This document shows positions 8,612 to 18,077 of a stretch of DNA of 64,000 bases, piece by piece. The stretch covers positions 1-64,000 of the forward strand of contig CALUTU010000003.1 in the NCBI GenBank assembly GCA_944323785.1, written 5' to 3'. The stretch's first letter is position 1; every line of letters begins with the position of its first letter. Made by a program: the position numbers and the translations under genes. This DNA is from an uncultured Bacteroidales bacterium (GTDB taxonomy: Bacteria > Bacteroidota > Bacteroidia > Bacteroidales > UBA932). A model generated the notes under the pieces. That model made no database searches. It was not told the origin of the DNA and saw only the letters and a program-made list of their open reading frames with translations.

Positions 8612-9176
8612 AAAAGTAATCATATTCTCGGCTCCGTCAGGGGCAGGCAAGAGCACGGTCGTAGGCCATCTCCTGAAAAAATACCCGTTTCTGGAATTCT
8701 CCATATCAGCGACATCCCGATCCCCCAGAGGTTCTGAGCGGGACGGAGTGGAATACTATTTCTTCTCCGAACAGCAGTTCAGGGAACTTATAGCCCGGGA
8801 CGCTTTTGTGGAATATGAGGAGGTCTACCCCGGCTCGTTTTACGGAACACTTCGGTCAGAGGTGGAGCGCATCTGGGCCAAAGGGCATGTCATCCTCTTC
8901 GATATAGATGTCAAGGGCGGAGTCAATCTAAAGCGGATATTCGGAGACAGCGCCATGTCCGTCTTCGTCAAGCCGCCCTCGATCGAAGAGCTGCGGAGAA
9001 GGCTTGAAGGCCGCGGGACTGACACCCCTGAAGCCATTGAGCGTCGGGTCGCCAAAGCCGCCGAGGAACTCGGTTACGAGTCCCGCTTCGACAAGGTCCT
9101 TGAAAATGACTGTCTGGAACGTACGCTTGCAGAGGCAGACAGCCTGATTGAAAGCTTCACCGGTCTTAAGGCATAA
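8604..9176 (+). CDS. gmk: Guanylate kinase
   Basis: The 190-residue enzyme phosphorylates GMP to GDP with ATP. The P-loop is FSAPSGAGKSTVVGHLL (residues ~7-23). The GMP-binding region shows FSISATSRSPRGSERDGVEYYF (~32-53, in two conserved blocks) and YGTLRSEVERI, and the Walker-B-like strand is HVILFDIDVKGGVNLK. The lid has RLEGRGTD. Length matches the family. It is the first gene of the operon running to uvrA; nadD begins 11 nt after its stop. Confidence 0.97.
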   Translation: MNKKVIIFSAPSGAGKSTVVGHLLKKYPFLEFSISATSRSPRGSERDGVEYYFFSEQQFRELIARDAFVEYEEVYPGSFYGTLRSEVERIWAKGHVILFDIDVKGGVNLKRIFGDSAMSVFVKPPSIEELRRRLEGRGTDTPEAIERRVAKAAEELGYESRFDKVLENDCLERTLAEADSLIESFTGLKA

Positions 9177-9187
9177 ATATTCTAAGG

Positions 9188-9760
9188 ATGAATAAAGTAC
9201 TGTATTTCGGTTCATTCAATCCCGTACACTACGGACACATCGGCATTGCACGCTATGTCGCCGCCATGCCGGAAGTGGACGCAGTGGTGATCATACCGTC
9301 CCCGCACAACCCGTTCAAGGATACAGCCTCCCTGGCCGACCCCAAAGTCCGGCTTGAGCAGGTACACCGAGCCTTCGAGGGCCTGTCTCCGAAAATCACA
9401 GTATCGGACATCGAATATCACATGCCGGAACCCCTGTACACCATCCGCACCCTGCACAGCATAAAAGAGACAGAGCCGGACACCAACCTGATCCTGCTCA
9501 TCGGCGGAGACAACATAGAAAGCATCCGGCGATGGTACAGAGGATCGGAGATATTGGCGGAATTCGAAGTATGGGTCTATCCCCGCCATGGATACGACGG
9601 AGAAAACGCCTGCCGCGAAATCTCCGCCATGCCGGGTGTGCGCGGCATCCGATTCCTCGCCGAAGCCCCCATACTGGACATCTCCTCCACCAGCATCCGC
9701 ACCCACGCCCCACAAGGAAATCACCCAATAACACAACTGAACAGTGACAGGAACTCATAA
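9188..9760 (+). CDS. nadD: Nicotinate-nucleotide adenylyltransferase
   Basis: The 190-residue enzyme adenylates nicotinic acid mononucleotide to deamido-NAD in NAD synthesis. It has the nucleotidyltransferase signature GSFNPVHYGHIGIA (residues ~8-21) with the HxGH motif, the PSPHNPFKD substrate loop near 38, and the C-terminal ISSTSIR motif (~165). Length matches NadD. It overlaps the following peptidase gene by 17 nt, so the two are translationally linked. Confidence 0.94.
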   Translation: MNKVLYFGSFNPVHYGHIGIARYVAAMPEVDAVVIIPSPHNPFKDTASLADPKVRLEQVHRAFEGLSPKITVSDIEYHMPEPLYTIRTLHSIKETEPDTNLILLIGGDNIESIRRWYRGSEILAEFEVWVYPRHGYDGENACREISAMPGVRGIRFLAEAPILDISSTSIRTHAPQGNHPITQLNSDRNS

Positions 9761-10730
9761 AACAATACCGGCAGCACTGGCTATGGTGCTGATACTGCTG
9801 GCGACCGCAGCCCTGCAGGCGCAGGAGCGCAGGCGGTCACTGGGGCCGTACACCATGTATGAGCAGATCGTCTACCAGGCCAAGCAGGAGCGGCTCATGA
9901 CCTGGCTCTCTCACGACATGAATCACGGCAGGGCCACCGGCACCAGGGATGCGGCGAGGGTGGCAAGGTATATCGAGACCCATTTCAAGCAATACGGCCT
10001 GGAACCGTTCTGCGCAGGCAGTTTCTATCAGCCGTTCCTGGCCGACTCGGCAAGCGGCACAGTCGGCCGCAACGTCATAGGCATCGTGCCGAGCGCGGTA
10101 CCGTCGGACGAATACGTGCTCATCACGGCTCACTACGACCATCTGGGTGTCCTGGACGGAAATATCTACAACGGTGCCGATGACAACGCCTCCGGAGTGA
10201 CCGTCCTGCTCAACCTCGCCGACATGTTCGGGACCATGAAAAAGACCAGAACCGGCCCGGACAAGAACATCATCTTTGCCGCCCTCGATGCCAAGGAACT
10301 CAATATGGCCGGCTCGAAACACTTCGTCAATCACCTGATCATCGGAAAAGACAGTATCATCTGCGCCATCAACATCGACCAGATAGGCACAGTCATAGAG
10401 CCGGTACACGAGGCCGATACCAGTTTCGTGATAGTCCTCGGCGAGCAGACACTGCGCAGGCAGGACCGGGGCCTCATCGACATGTGCAACCGCTATTACA
10501 ACATCGGCCTCGACATCGACCACACCTTCTACGGCAGCGAGAACTTCACCCGGCTGTTCTACCAGCTCTCCGACCAGATCGTCTTTCATGAGGCCGGCAT
10601 CCCTGCCCTGGTCTTCACCTCCGGCTTCCACCGCCACACCTACAAGACCACCGACGACCCGGACATCATCTCCTACCCCGTCATGAAAAAGCGAACCCTC
10701 CTCATCTTCTACCTCACCATGATGCTATAA
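9744..10730 (+). CDS. M28 family metallopeptidase-like protein with altered active site
   Basis: This 328-residue secreted protein has the fold pattern of M28 aminopeptidases. It starts at a GTG, giving a signal peptide (AALAMVLILLATAALQAQ). Metal ligands are visible: His130 in ITAHYDHLG, Asp146 in NGADDNASG, Glu185, Asp212 in INIDQIG, and a C-terminal His in the YKTTDDPD region. The usual Glu-Glu pair (general base plus ligand) reads Lys184-Glu185 (ALDAKELNMAGSKHF), so the general base appears to be lost. The GTG lies 17 nt inside nadD and no ATG is available before the signal. The next gene starts 4 nt after the stop. It may be an inactive binder or use another residue. Confidence 0.8.
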   Translation: MTGTHKTIPAALAMVLILLATAALQAQERRRSLGPYTMYEQIVYQAKQERLMTWLSHDMNHGRATGTRDAARVARYIETHFKQYGLEPFCAGSFYQPFLADSASGTVGRNVIGIVPSAVPSDEYVLITAHYDHLGVLDGNIYNGADDNASGVTVLLNLADMFGTMKKTRTGPDKNIIFAALDAKELNMAGSKHFVNHLIIGKDSIICAINIDQIGTVIEPVHEADTSFVIVLGEQTLRRQDRGLIDMCNRYYNIGLDIDHTFYGSENFTRLFYQLSDQIVFHEAGIPALVFTSGFHRHTYKTTDDPDIISYPVMKKRTLLIFYLTMML

Positions 10731-10733
10731 ACT

Positions 10734-12734
10734 ATGCAGTTCAAGATAAAGTCACCATACAGGCCGACGGGAGACCAGCCTGAGGCCATCAAGGAAATCT
10801 GCGAGGCGGTAAACGCCGGTGCGGACGCCGTGACCCTGCTCGGAGTCACCGGCTCGGGCAAGACATTCACGATGGCCAACGTAATCGAGAAGCTGCAGCG
10901 GCCGGCCCTGATACTCAGCCACAACAAGACCCTGGCGGCCCAGCTCTACGGGGAGTTCAAGTCCTTTTTCCCGGACAATGCCGTGGAGTATTTCGTCTCC
11001 TACTACGACTACTACCAGCCCGAGGCCTACCTGCCGGTGACCGACACCTACATCGAGAAAGACCTGAGCATCAACGACGAGATAGAGAAACTGCGCCTCT
11101 CCGCCTCCTCCGCCCTGCTCTCGGGCCGCCGCGACGTGATAGTGATATCCTCCGTCTCCTGCCTCTACGGCATCGGCAATCCGCAGGATTTCCACGACAA
11201 CACCATCATACTCCGCAGCGGAATGCGCATCAGCCGCAACAAACTCCTGTACCGCCTTGTGGACGCCCTCTACAACCGCAACGACGTGGACTTCAAGCGG
11301 GGAACCTTCCGGGTAAAGGGCGATACGATAGACATCTATCTGGCTTACGCCGACACCGGCTGCCGTATAGTATTCTTCGGAGACACCATAGAGGAGCTGG
11401 AGCTGATAGATCCGCTTACAGGCATGACCATTGAAAGCCCCGAGGAGGTCATCATCTACCCGGCCAATATCTTCGTCACCACCAAGGAGCGCACCGCCCA
11501 GGCCATCAGGATGATACAGGACGACATGATGCAGCAGTGCGAGTATTTCAGCTCCATCGGAAAGCAGCATGAGGCCAACCGCCTCAAGAAGAGGGTCGAA
11601 TACGACATGGAGATGATCAAGGAACTTGGCTACTGCCCCGGCATCGAGAATTATTCCCGGTACTTCGACGGGCGGAGCGCAGGACAGCGGCCATTCTGCC
11701 TCATAGACTATTTCCCGAAGGACTTCATCACCTTCATCGACGAGAGCCACGTCACCCTTCCGCAGGTGAGAGCCATGTACGGAGGCGACCGCTCCAGAAA
11801 AGAGGTGCTGATCGAATACGGCTTCCGCCTCCCCGCCGCTGCGGACAACCGGCCCCTGAAATTCGACGAGTTCGAGAATATCCTCGGACAGAGGGTATTC
11901 GTCAGCGCGACCCCGGGCGACTATGAGCTTGAGAAGAGCGAGGGCCTGATCGTCGAGCAGGTGGTCCGCCCCACCGGTCTGCTGGACCCTCCGATAGACG
12001 TGCGCCCGTCCAAGAACCAGATAGACGACCTGATGGAGGAGATAGAGCTGCGCACCGAGAAGGACGAACGCGTGCTGGTCACCACCCTCACCAAGAGAAT
12101 GGCAGAGGAGCTGGAAAAATTCTTGACAAAACGGCAGGTGCGCTGCCGCTACATACATTCGGACGTGGACACTCTGGAAAGGGTGGAGATTATCGAGGAC
12201 TTCAAGGCCGGAAGGTTCGATGTGCTGGTGGGAGTCAACCTGTTGCGCGAGGGACTGGACCTGCCGGATGTCTCGCTCGTGGCGATAATCGACGCGGACA
12301 AGGAAGGATTCCTGCGTTCGGACCGGGCTTTGACCCAGATTGCCGGACGTGCGGCACGAAATCTGAATGGTCTTGTAATAATGTACGCGGACACCATCAC
12401 CGGCTCGATGCAGAAGACCATAGACGAGACCAACCGGCGCAGGGCAAAACAGGCGGAGTACAACGAGAAGCATCATATCGTACCTACGCAGGTGCGCAAC
12501 GACAAGAAGAACTCCCTGGCCGCCATCAGCGGAGCATACAAGGAGCCCGACGAGGAGGAGAACGCACGTTATGTGGCAGAGGACCCGGTGATATCCAGGA
12601 TGAGTCCCAAGCAGCTGCTTGAGGCCGTCGAAGCCACCAGGAAGAAGATGGAGGAAGCCGCCAAGGCCCTCGACTTCCCTGCGGCAGCCAAGTACAGGGA
12701 CGAAATGTATGAACTCATGAAACTCAGGAAATGA
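10734..12734 (+). CDS. uvrB: Excinuclease ABC subunit UvrB
   Basis: The 666-residue helicase-like subunit verifies DNA damage delivered by UvrA and recruits UvrC. It has the Walker A LLGVTGSGKTFTMANVI (residues ~36-52), the beta-hairpin region YYDYYQPEAYLP (~92-103) that locks DNA, helicase motif TFIDESHVTLPQ, motif VGVNLLREGLDLPDVSLVAI, and the C-terminal UVR domain (EAAKALDFPAAAKYRDEMYELMK) that binds UvrC. Length is normal. It overlaps the rsh start by 4 nt (ATGA), and uvrA is two genes downstream in the same operon. Confidence 0.98.
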   Translation: MQFKIKSPYRPTGDQPEAIKEICEAVNAGADAVTLLGVTGSGKTFTMANVIEKLQRPALILSHNKTLAAQLYGEFKSFFPDNAVEYFVSYYDYYQPEAYLPVTDTYIEKDLSINDEIEKLRLSASSALLSGRRDVIVISSVSCLYGIGNPQDFHDNTIILRSGMRISRNKLLYRLVDALYNRNDVDFKRGTFRVKGDTIDIYLAYADTGCRIVFFGDTIEELELIDPLTGMTIESPEEVIIYPANIFVTTKERTAQAIRMIQDDMMQQCEYFSSIGKQHEANRLKKRVEYDMEMIKELGYCPGIENYSRYFDGRSAGQRPFCLIDYFPKDFITFIDESHVTLPQVRAMYGGDRSRKEVLIEYGFRLPAAADNRPLKFDEFENILGQRVFVSATPGDYELEKSEGLIVEQVVRPTGLLDPPIDVRPSKNQIDDLMEEIELRTEKDERVLVTTLTKRMAEELEKFLTKRQVRCRYIHSDVDTLERVEIIEDFKAGRFDVLVGVNLLREGLDLPDVSLVAIIDADKEGFLRSDRALTQIAGRAARNLNGLVIMYADTITGSMQKTIDETNRRRAKQAEYNEKHHIVPTQVRNDKKNSLAAISGAYKEPDEEENARYVAEDPVISRMSPKQLLEAVEATRKKMEEAAKALDFPAAAKYRDEMYELMKLRK

Positions 12735-14917
12735 ACGGAACCGAAGACACTCTCAAAGCCATCCTCGACTGCTATTCCCCCGACCAGCAGGAGCAGATAC
12801 TCAAAGCCTACCGCATAGCCGAAGAGGCCATGAAGGACAAGCTGCGCGAGAACCGGCATCCTTTCATAGAGCACCCTCTGGGAGTAGCCAGAATAGTGGC
12901 GGAGGACATCCACCTCGGCTACGAGAGCGTCATTGCCGTATTTCTCCATGAGACCATCCGGTTCTACCCGGAGGTGCTGCAGAACCTCCCGAAGGGATCA
13001 TTTTCCCATGAAATCATAGACATAGCGCAGAGTCTCAACAAGATAGCCGCCATCAAACCCAAGGAGACCCGCCTGGAGGCCGAGAACTACAAGCGCCTGA
13101 TAGTATCCTACTCCAAGGATCCGAGGGTAATGCTCATCAAGATTGCCGACCGCCTCGACGTGATGCGCAACATCGAGCTTCTGCCCAAGACCTCCCAGGA
13201 GCGCAAGGTCACCGAGACCATGTTCCTGTACATCCCCATCGCCCACCAGCTGGGTCTGTACGGCATCAAGACAGAGCTGGAGAATATATTTTTCCGCCAC
13301 ACCGAGCCGGAGAAATACCGTGAGATAACCAACAAGCTGAAAGCCACAGCCGCCGAACGCGAGGAGCTGCTGAACGCATTCCTGATCCCGATCAAGCGCA
13401 AAATATCCGGTTCAGGCATCAAGGTCACTTACAAGCAGCGCACCAAGGCCGCCTGGTCGATCTGGAAGAAGATGCAGAAGCAGGACATCCCATTCGAGAA
13501 AGTGATGGACCTGCTGGCCGTGCGCATCATCATAGAGACCGACGAGGGCGTAAACCGGGAGAAAGAGCAGGAACTGTGCTGGCAGGTGTACTCCATGGTC
13601 ACAGATGAATACAAGCCCGACACATCCAGGCTGAGGGACTGGATATCCAAGCCCAAGAGCAGCGGTTACGAGTCTCTGCACATCACCGTGCAGTTCAGGG
13701 GCGATATCTTCGTGGAAGTGCAGATACGAACCAGGCGCATGGACGACGTGGCCGAGAACGGACATGCCTCCCACTGGGCCTACAAAGGCATAAAGGAGGA
13801 AAAGGGCCTGACCCCCTGGCTCCAGAGCGTGAGAAATATCCTGGAGAGCGACAACAGGAACGACTACGAGTACGTATCGCAGTTCCTCTCCGAGGACGTC
13901 TTCGTCTTCACTCCGGACGGGGAGCTGCGGAGACTTCCCAAAGGAGCGACTGTGCTCGATTTCGCCTTCAATATACACACCAACCTCGGCCTCAAATGCG
14001 TGGGCGCAACCATCGACGGCAAGCCGGCCTCCATCAAGGACCGGCTCAGCACCGGTCAGGTGGTGGAGATAAAGAGCGGCAAGAACCAGCGGCCCTCCCC
14101 CGACTGGCTCAACTTTGTGGTCTCGTCCAAGGCCCGCAACAAGATACGCCTGAAGCTCAAGGAAGAGGCTCTGAAGAAGTCCGCCGCAGGCCGGGAACTG
14201 CTTGAACGCAGACTCAAGAACTGGAAGATGGAACTGGAGGACGAGGACCTGACCATACTGTGCAAGAGATTCAAGCTCAGGAACATCAGCGACCTGTACG
14301 CCGCCATCGAGGACGAGAGTGTGGACATTATGGACATCAAGGCATATCTCTCCCGCAAGCTGCAGCAGGAAGCCGAGGGGGAGAATGCCCCCCAGCAGCC
14401 CGCCGCAGTCAAGGAGGGGCCTGTCTCCAAGAACAATACGGCCAAGGACAAAGCCGACGACTATCTGACCATAGATGGTAAGTTAAGCAATGTCTCATAC
14501 AAGATGGCCCGCTGCTGCAACCCGATCTACGGCGACGAGGTCTTCGGATTCGTATCGGTCAAGGAGGGCATCAAGATACACCGCCTGTCCTGCCCCAATG
14601 CCGCCCGCCTCATAGAGAACTACCCCTACCGTATAGTCAAGGTCAGATGGAAGAAGACCGCAACGACCAGCAGTTTCCAGACCACCGTCAAGATCATAAC
14701 TGACGACACAGCCGCCTACCCCGCCGTTATTCAGAAAGTTACCGACTTCGGGGCCTCGCTCAGGGCCTCGTCGATGACTCCGCGCGGAGGCCGCAACACC
14801 GGGGAGTACGACCTGCGGCTCCAGATATCCGTATCATCCAACTCCATGCTGGACAAGATCATATCATCGATACGCAAGACCAAAGGCGTACTGTCGGCGG
14901 TCAGAATCTCAAAATAG
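12731..14917 (+). CDS. RelA/SpoT family (p)ppGpp synthetase with degraded hydrolase domain
   Basis: The 728-residue protein has the long RSH layout. The N-terminal HD-type domain keeps His48 (EHPLGVA) but the HD-VxED motif reads LHETIRFYP (residues 72-80), losing the catalytic Glu-Asp pair; the later motif is KIADRLDVMRN. The synthetase domain looks intact: RLRDWISKPKSSGYESLHI and VEVQIRTRRMDDVAENGHASHW. TGS (FVFTPDGELRRLPKGATVLD), zinc-finger-like (MARCCNPIYGDEVFGF) and ACT domains follow. It is probably a synthetase-only, RelA-like enzyme. It starts inside the uvrB stop and ends 5 nt before uvrA, so it should be expressed with excision repair. Confidence 0.92.
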   Translation: MNGTEDTLKAILDCYSPDQQEQILKAYRIAEEAMKDKLRENRHPFIEHPLGVARIVAEDIHLGYESVIAVFLHETIRFYPEVLQNLPKGSFSHEIIDIAQSLNKIAAIKPKETRLEAENYKRLIVSYSKDPRVMLIKIADRLDVMRNIELLPKTSQERKVTETMFLYIPIAHQLGLYGIKTELENIFFRHTEPEKYREITNKLKATAAEREELLNAFLIPIKRKISGSGIKVTYKQRTKAAWSIWKKMQKQDIPFEKVMDLLAVRIIIETDEGVNREKEQELCWQVYSMVTDEYKPDTSRLRDWISKPKSSGYESLHITVQFRGDIFVEVQIRTRRMDDVAENGHASHWAYKGIKEEKGLTPWLQSVRNILESDNRNDYEYVSQFLSEDVFVFTPDGELRRLPKGATVLDFAFNIHTNLGLKCVGATIDGKPASIKDRLSTGQVVEIKSGKNQRPSPDWLNFVVSSKARNKIRLKLKEEALKKSAAGRELLERRLKNWKMELEDEDLTILCKRFKLRNISDLYAAIEDESVDIMDIKAYLSRKLQQEAEGENAPQQPAAVKEGPVSKNNTAKDKADDYLTIDGKLSNVSYKMARCCNPIYGDEVFGFVSVKEGIKIHRLSCPNAARLIENYPYRIVKVRWKKTATTSSFQTTVKIITDDTAAYPAVIQKVTDFGASLRASSMTPRGGRNTGEYDLRLQISVSSNSMLDKIISSIRKTKGVLSAVRISK

Positions 14918-14922
14918 GACAG

Positions 14923-17766
14923 ATGGAAGAAGAGCACATTCATATAAAAAAGGCCTCGGCCAACAACCTTAAGGGCATAGACGTGGACATCCCCCGGAAT
15001 AAGTTCACGGTCATCACGGGTGTGTCCGGCTCAGGCAAGACCTCTCTGGCCTTCGACACCCTTTTCGCCGAGGGGCAGCGCCGCTTCGCGGAGAGCCTCT
15101 CGTCATTTGCCCGTCAGTTCCTCGGGAGAATGTCCAAACCGCCGGTCGAGAGTATCTCCGGCATCCCGCCCGCCATCGCCATAGAGCAGAGGGTCAATAC
15201 CCGCAACCCCCGCTCCACCGTCGGCAGCACCACCGAGATCTACGACTACCTGCGGGTGCTCTTCGCCAAGATAGGCCACACCTATTCGCCGGTCACCGGT
15301 GAGGAAGTGCGCTGCGACACAGTGGCTTCCGTCATGGAACGGCTGCACTCGCTCGCTTCCTCCGTTCCTGCAGGGAACCCTTCCGACGAGGAATATTCGC
15401 CCGGCATCTGCTTCATACTGGCGGACATCCGCTGGGGCGAGGAAGCATATCGGGTCGAACGTCTGCTCAATCTCAAGGAAGAGGGATTCTCCCGCCTGTA
15501 CATTCTGCCATCAGGGGACAATGCCGGGCGGATGGAGAAGATCGACTCGCTCCTGGCCGACATAAGCCGCGCCGAAGGACGGGAGGTAGCCCTGATGGTG
15601 GACCGTATCCCCTTCGCCAGCAGCACATTTGCGGACGAGGAGACGGAGAACCGGGTCATGGACTCGGTGCGGACGGCATTTGACAAGGGAGACGGGCACA
15701 TCGCCTGCGCATTCTCCCCTACCGTGGACGGACACGCCCTGCTGCGGTTCTCCTCCCTCTTCGAGGCGGACGGCATGCAATTCTCCGAGCCTACGGAATG
15801 GATGTTCAACTACAACAGCCCGGTGGGAGCCTGCCCCGTCTGCGGCGGCCTCGGCAAGATCATTGGCATCGACGAGTCGCTGGTCATCCCCAATCAGGCC
15901 CTTTCCGTCTATCAGGACGCCGTGGCCTGCTGGAAGGGCGAGGTGATGAAATATTTCAAGGAGGAGGTACTGGCCAATGCGGACAAATTCGGCTTCCCGG
16001 TGCATACCCCCTACAAAGACCTCACAGCCAAGCAGAAGAGCGAGCTGTGGAACGGCAACAAGTACATCACCGGCATCTATCCCTTCTTCAAGGAATTAGA
16101 GGCCAAGCGGTACAAGATACAGAACAAATACATGATCAGCCGCTACTCCGGCAAGACCGTATGCCGCGAGTGCGGAGGCAGCCGGCTGCGCAGGGAAGCC
16201 CTGTACGTGCGTATCGGCGGACGCAATATCCATGAGCTGATGACCATGAGCATCAAGGACCTGATAGCCTTCTTCGACAGTCTTCAGCTTCCGGCCTACG
16301 AGGAGAAGATCGCAGCCAGGGCTCTGAAAGAGATACGGGACCGCCTGTACTACATCGACCACGTGGGGCTGTCCTATCTGACCCTGAACCGTGCGTCCAA
16401 CACCCTCAGCGGCGGTGAGAGCCAGCGCATCAGCATCGTCTGCTCCCTCGGCAACAGCCTGACCGGCTCGATGTACATCCTCGACGAACCGTCCATCGGA
16501 CTGCATAGCCGGGACACCGGACGGTTAATCGAAGTCATCAAGAGCCTTCGCGACCTCGGAAACACGGTTATAGTCGTGGAGCACGACGAGGAGATTATCC
16601 GCAGTGCAGACTGGCTGATAGACATAGGCCCGAGGGCCGGCAAGCATGGAGGCGAAGTAGTTTACTGCGGCCCTCCTCCGGCCACGGATATCTCCGAGGC
16701 TGACGCTTCCGCCCTGCTTGCTGCATGGCCCCGGTCATTGACCTTAGAGTATCTGCTGGGCAGGAAGAAGATTTCCATTGACCCTGTCAAACGCCCCTGG
16801 AAGCAGTACATAGAGGTCTGCGATGCCTGCGAGAACAACCTCAAGAACATCGACGTGCGCTTCCCCCTCAACGTCATGACCGCTGTCATCGGTGTCAGCG
16901 GCTCCGGCAAGTCCACCCTTGTGGGCGACATCCTCTACCCCGCTCTCAACCGCATGCTCAATCAGGTGGGTGCCAAACCCGGCTCGTTCCGGGAGCTGCG
17001 CGGCGACCTGGACCGCATATCTTCGGTCGAATTCGTGGACCAGAATCCCATAGGCCGCAGTTCCCGCTCCAACCCGGTGACCTACATCAAGGCCTACGAT
17101 GACATCCGCAAGCTATTCTCCGAGCAGCCGCTGGCCAAAGTCAACGGCTTCGGGCACTCGCATTTCTCATTCAACATCGACGGAGGCCGCTGCCCCGAAT
17201 GTCTCGGCGAGGGTACAGTCAAGATACCCATGCAGTTCATGGCCGACATCGTCATGACCTGCGAGTCCTGCGGCGGCAAGCGCTTCATCCAGGATGTGCT
17301 AGAAGTCCGCTACCGGGGCAAGAATATCAGCGACGTGCTTGACATGAGCGTGGACGAGGCCATCGACTTCTTCACCGCTGCCGGCGAGCCTGCCGCCGCC
17401 CGTATCGCGGCCCGTCTCCAGCCTCTGCACGATGTGGGACTGGGCTACGTCGCTCTCGGTCAGAGCAGCAGCACCCTCAGCGGCGGCGAGAGCCAGCGCG
17501 TCAAGCTCGCCTACTTCCTCGGCCTGGGCAAGGACTCCGGCAAGGGCACCGCATCCGACAAGCCGGTACTGTTCATCTTCGACGAGCCGACCACCGGCCT
17601 GCACTTCGACGACATAGAGAAACTGCTGGCCTCATTCCGCGCCCTCATTGACCGTGGCCACACGATTATCGTCGTAGAGCACAACCCATACATCATCGCC
17701 GCAGCCGACCACATCATCGAGCTCGGTCCCGAAGGCGGCGACCAGGGCGGCTACCTGCTGCGGTAA
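14923..17766 (+). CDS. uvrA: Excinuclease ABC subunit UvrA
   Basis: The 947-residue ATPase scans DNA for bulky lesions and loads UvrB. Two ABC ATPase modules are visible: Walker A GVSGSGKTSLAFDTLF (residues ~34) and GVSGSGKSTLVGDILY (~653); signatures NTLSGGESQRISIV and STLSGGESQRVKLA; Walker B SMYILDEPSIGLHSRD and LFIFDEPTTGLHFDD. Zinc-binding cysteines sit in CPVCGGLGKI, CRECGGSRL, CPECLGEG and CESCGGKRF. Length is standard. It is the last gene of the gmk-to-uvrA unit. The gap after it holds a 13-bp stem but no strong T-run. Confidence 0.98.
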   Translation: MEEEHIHIKKASANNLKGIDVDIPRNKFTVITGVSGSGKTSLAFDTLFAEGQRRFAESLSSFARQFLGRMSKPPVESISGIPPAIAIEQRVNTRNPRSTVGSTTEIYDYLRVLFAKIGHTYSPVTGEEVRCDTVASVMERLHSLASSVPAGNPSDEEYSPGICFILADIRWGEEAYRVERLLNLKEEGFSRLYILPSGDNAGRMEKIDSLLADISRAEGREVALMVDRIPFASSTFADEETENRVMDSVRTAFDKGDGHIACAFSPTVDGHALLRFSSLFEADGMQFSEPTEWMFNYNSPVGACPVCGGLGKIIGIDESLVIPNQALSVYQDAVACWKGEVMKYFKEEVLANADKFGFPVHTPYKDLTAKQKSELWNGNKYITGIYPFFKELEAKRYKIQNKYMISRYSGKTVCRECGGSRLRREALYVRIGGRNIHELMTMSIKDLIAFFDSLQLPAYEEKIAARALKEIRDRLYYIDHVGLSYLTLNRASNTLSGGESQRISIVCSLGNSLTGSMYILDEPSIGLHSRDTGRLIEVIKSLRDLGNTVIVVEHDEEIIRSADWLIDIGPRAGKHGGEVVYCGPPPATDISEADASALLAAWPRSLTLEYLLGRKKISIDPVKRPWKQYIEVCDACENNLKNIDVRFPLNVMTAVIGVSGSGKSTLVGDILYPALNRMLNQVGAKPGSFRELRGDLDRISSVEFVDQNPIGRSSRSNPVTYIKAYDDIRKLFSEQPLAKVNGFGHSHFSFNIDGGRCPECLGEGTVKIPMQFMADIVMTCESCGGKRFIQDVLEVRYRGKNISDVLDMSVDEAIDFFTAAGEPAAARIAARLQPLHDVGLGYVALGQSSSTLSGGESQRVKLAYFLGLGKDSGKGTASDKPVLFIFDEPTTGLHFDDIEKLLASFRALIDRGHTIIVVEHNPYIIAAADHIIELGPEGGDQGGYLLR

Positions 17767-18077
17767 ACAGTCCACATGCCGCAACGGGCAAATAATACCA
17801 CCTGGCGCAAGACATATTTGGAAGCGCGGGTGCAGGCGCATTTGCTTAATCACTGATTATCAAGAACTTTCATCCCCACACCGCACATTTGGCCGCTTTA
17901 AAATCGGTCAAATGTGCAGTAGATAAATGTAATCAGTTCATACTCAGCAATATCGCATTTTGCATTGCACCATCAGTTCAAAAGCGAGGGAAACTTTGCC
18001 GATAATCCCAAAAAAGTATTGCTATATTTGTAACAAAACCTATCACCGCGCATTGATTACTGTTTAAACTGTGATTA
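17767..18077. other. intergenic region with a 13-bp stem and a promoter
   Basis: No ORF is supported. A 13-bp inverted repeat with one G-T pair (17883-17917) surrounds CTTTAAAAT; it lacks a T-run. A -7 box TATATTTG (18023-18030) precedes the downstream gene, with a TTTGCC 24 nt further up, wider than usual spacing. Confidence 0.7.

Noticed and set aside
10752..12476. 574-codon open frame opposite uvrB
   Set aside because: Antisense shadow of a fully conserved gene; no protein-like motifs.
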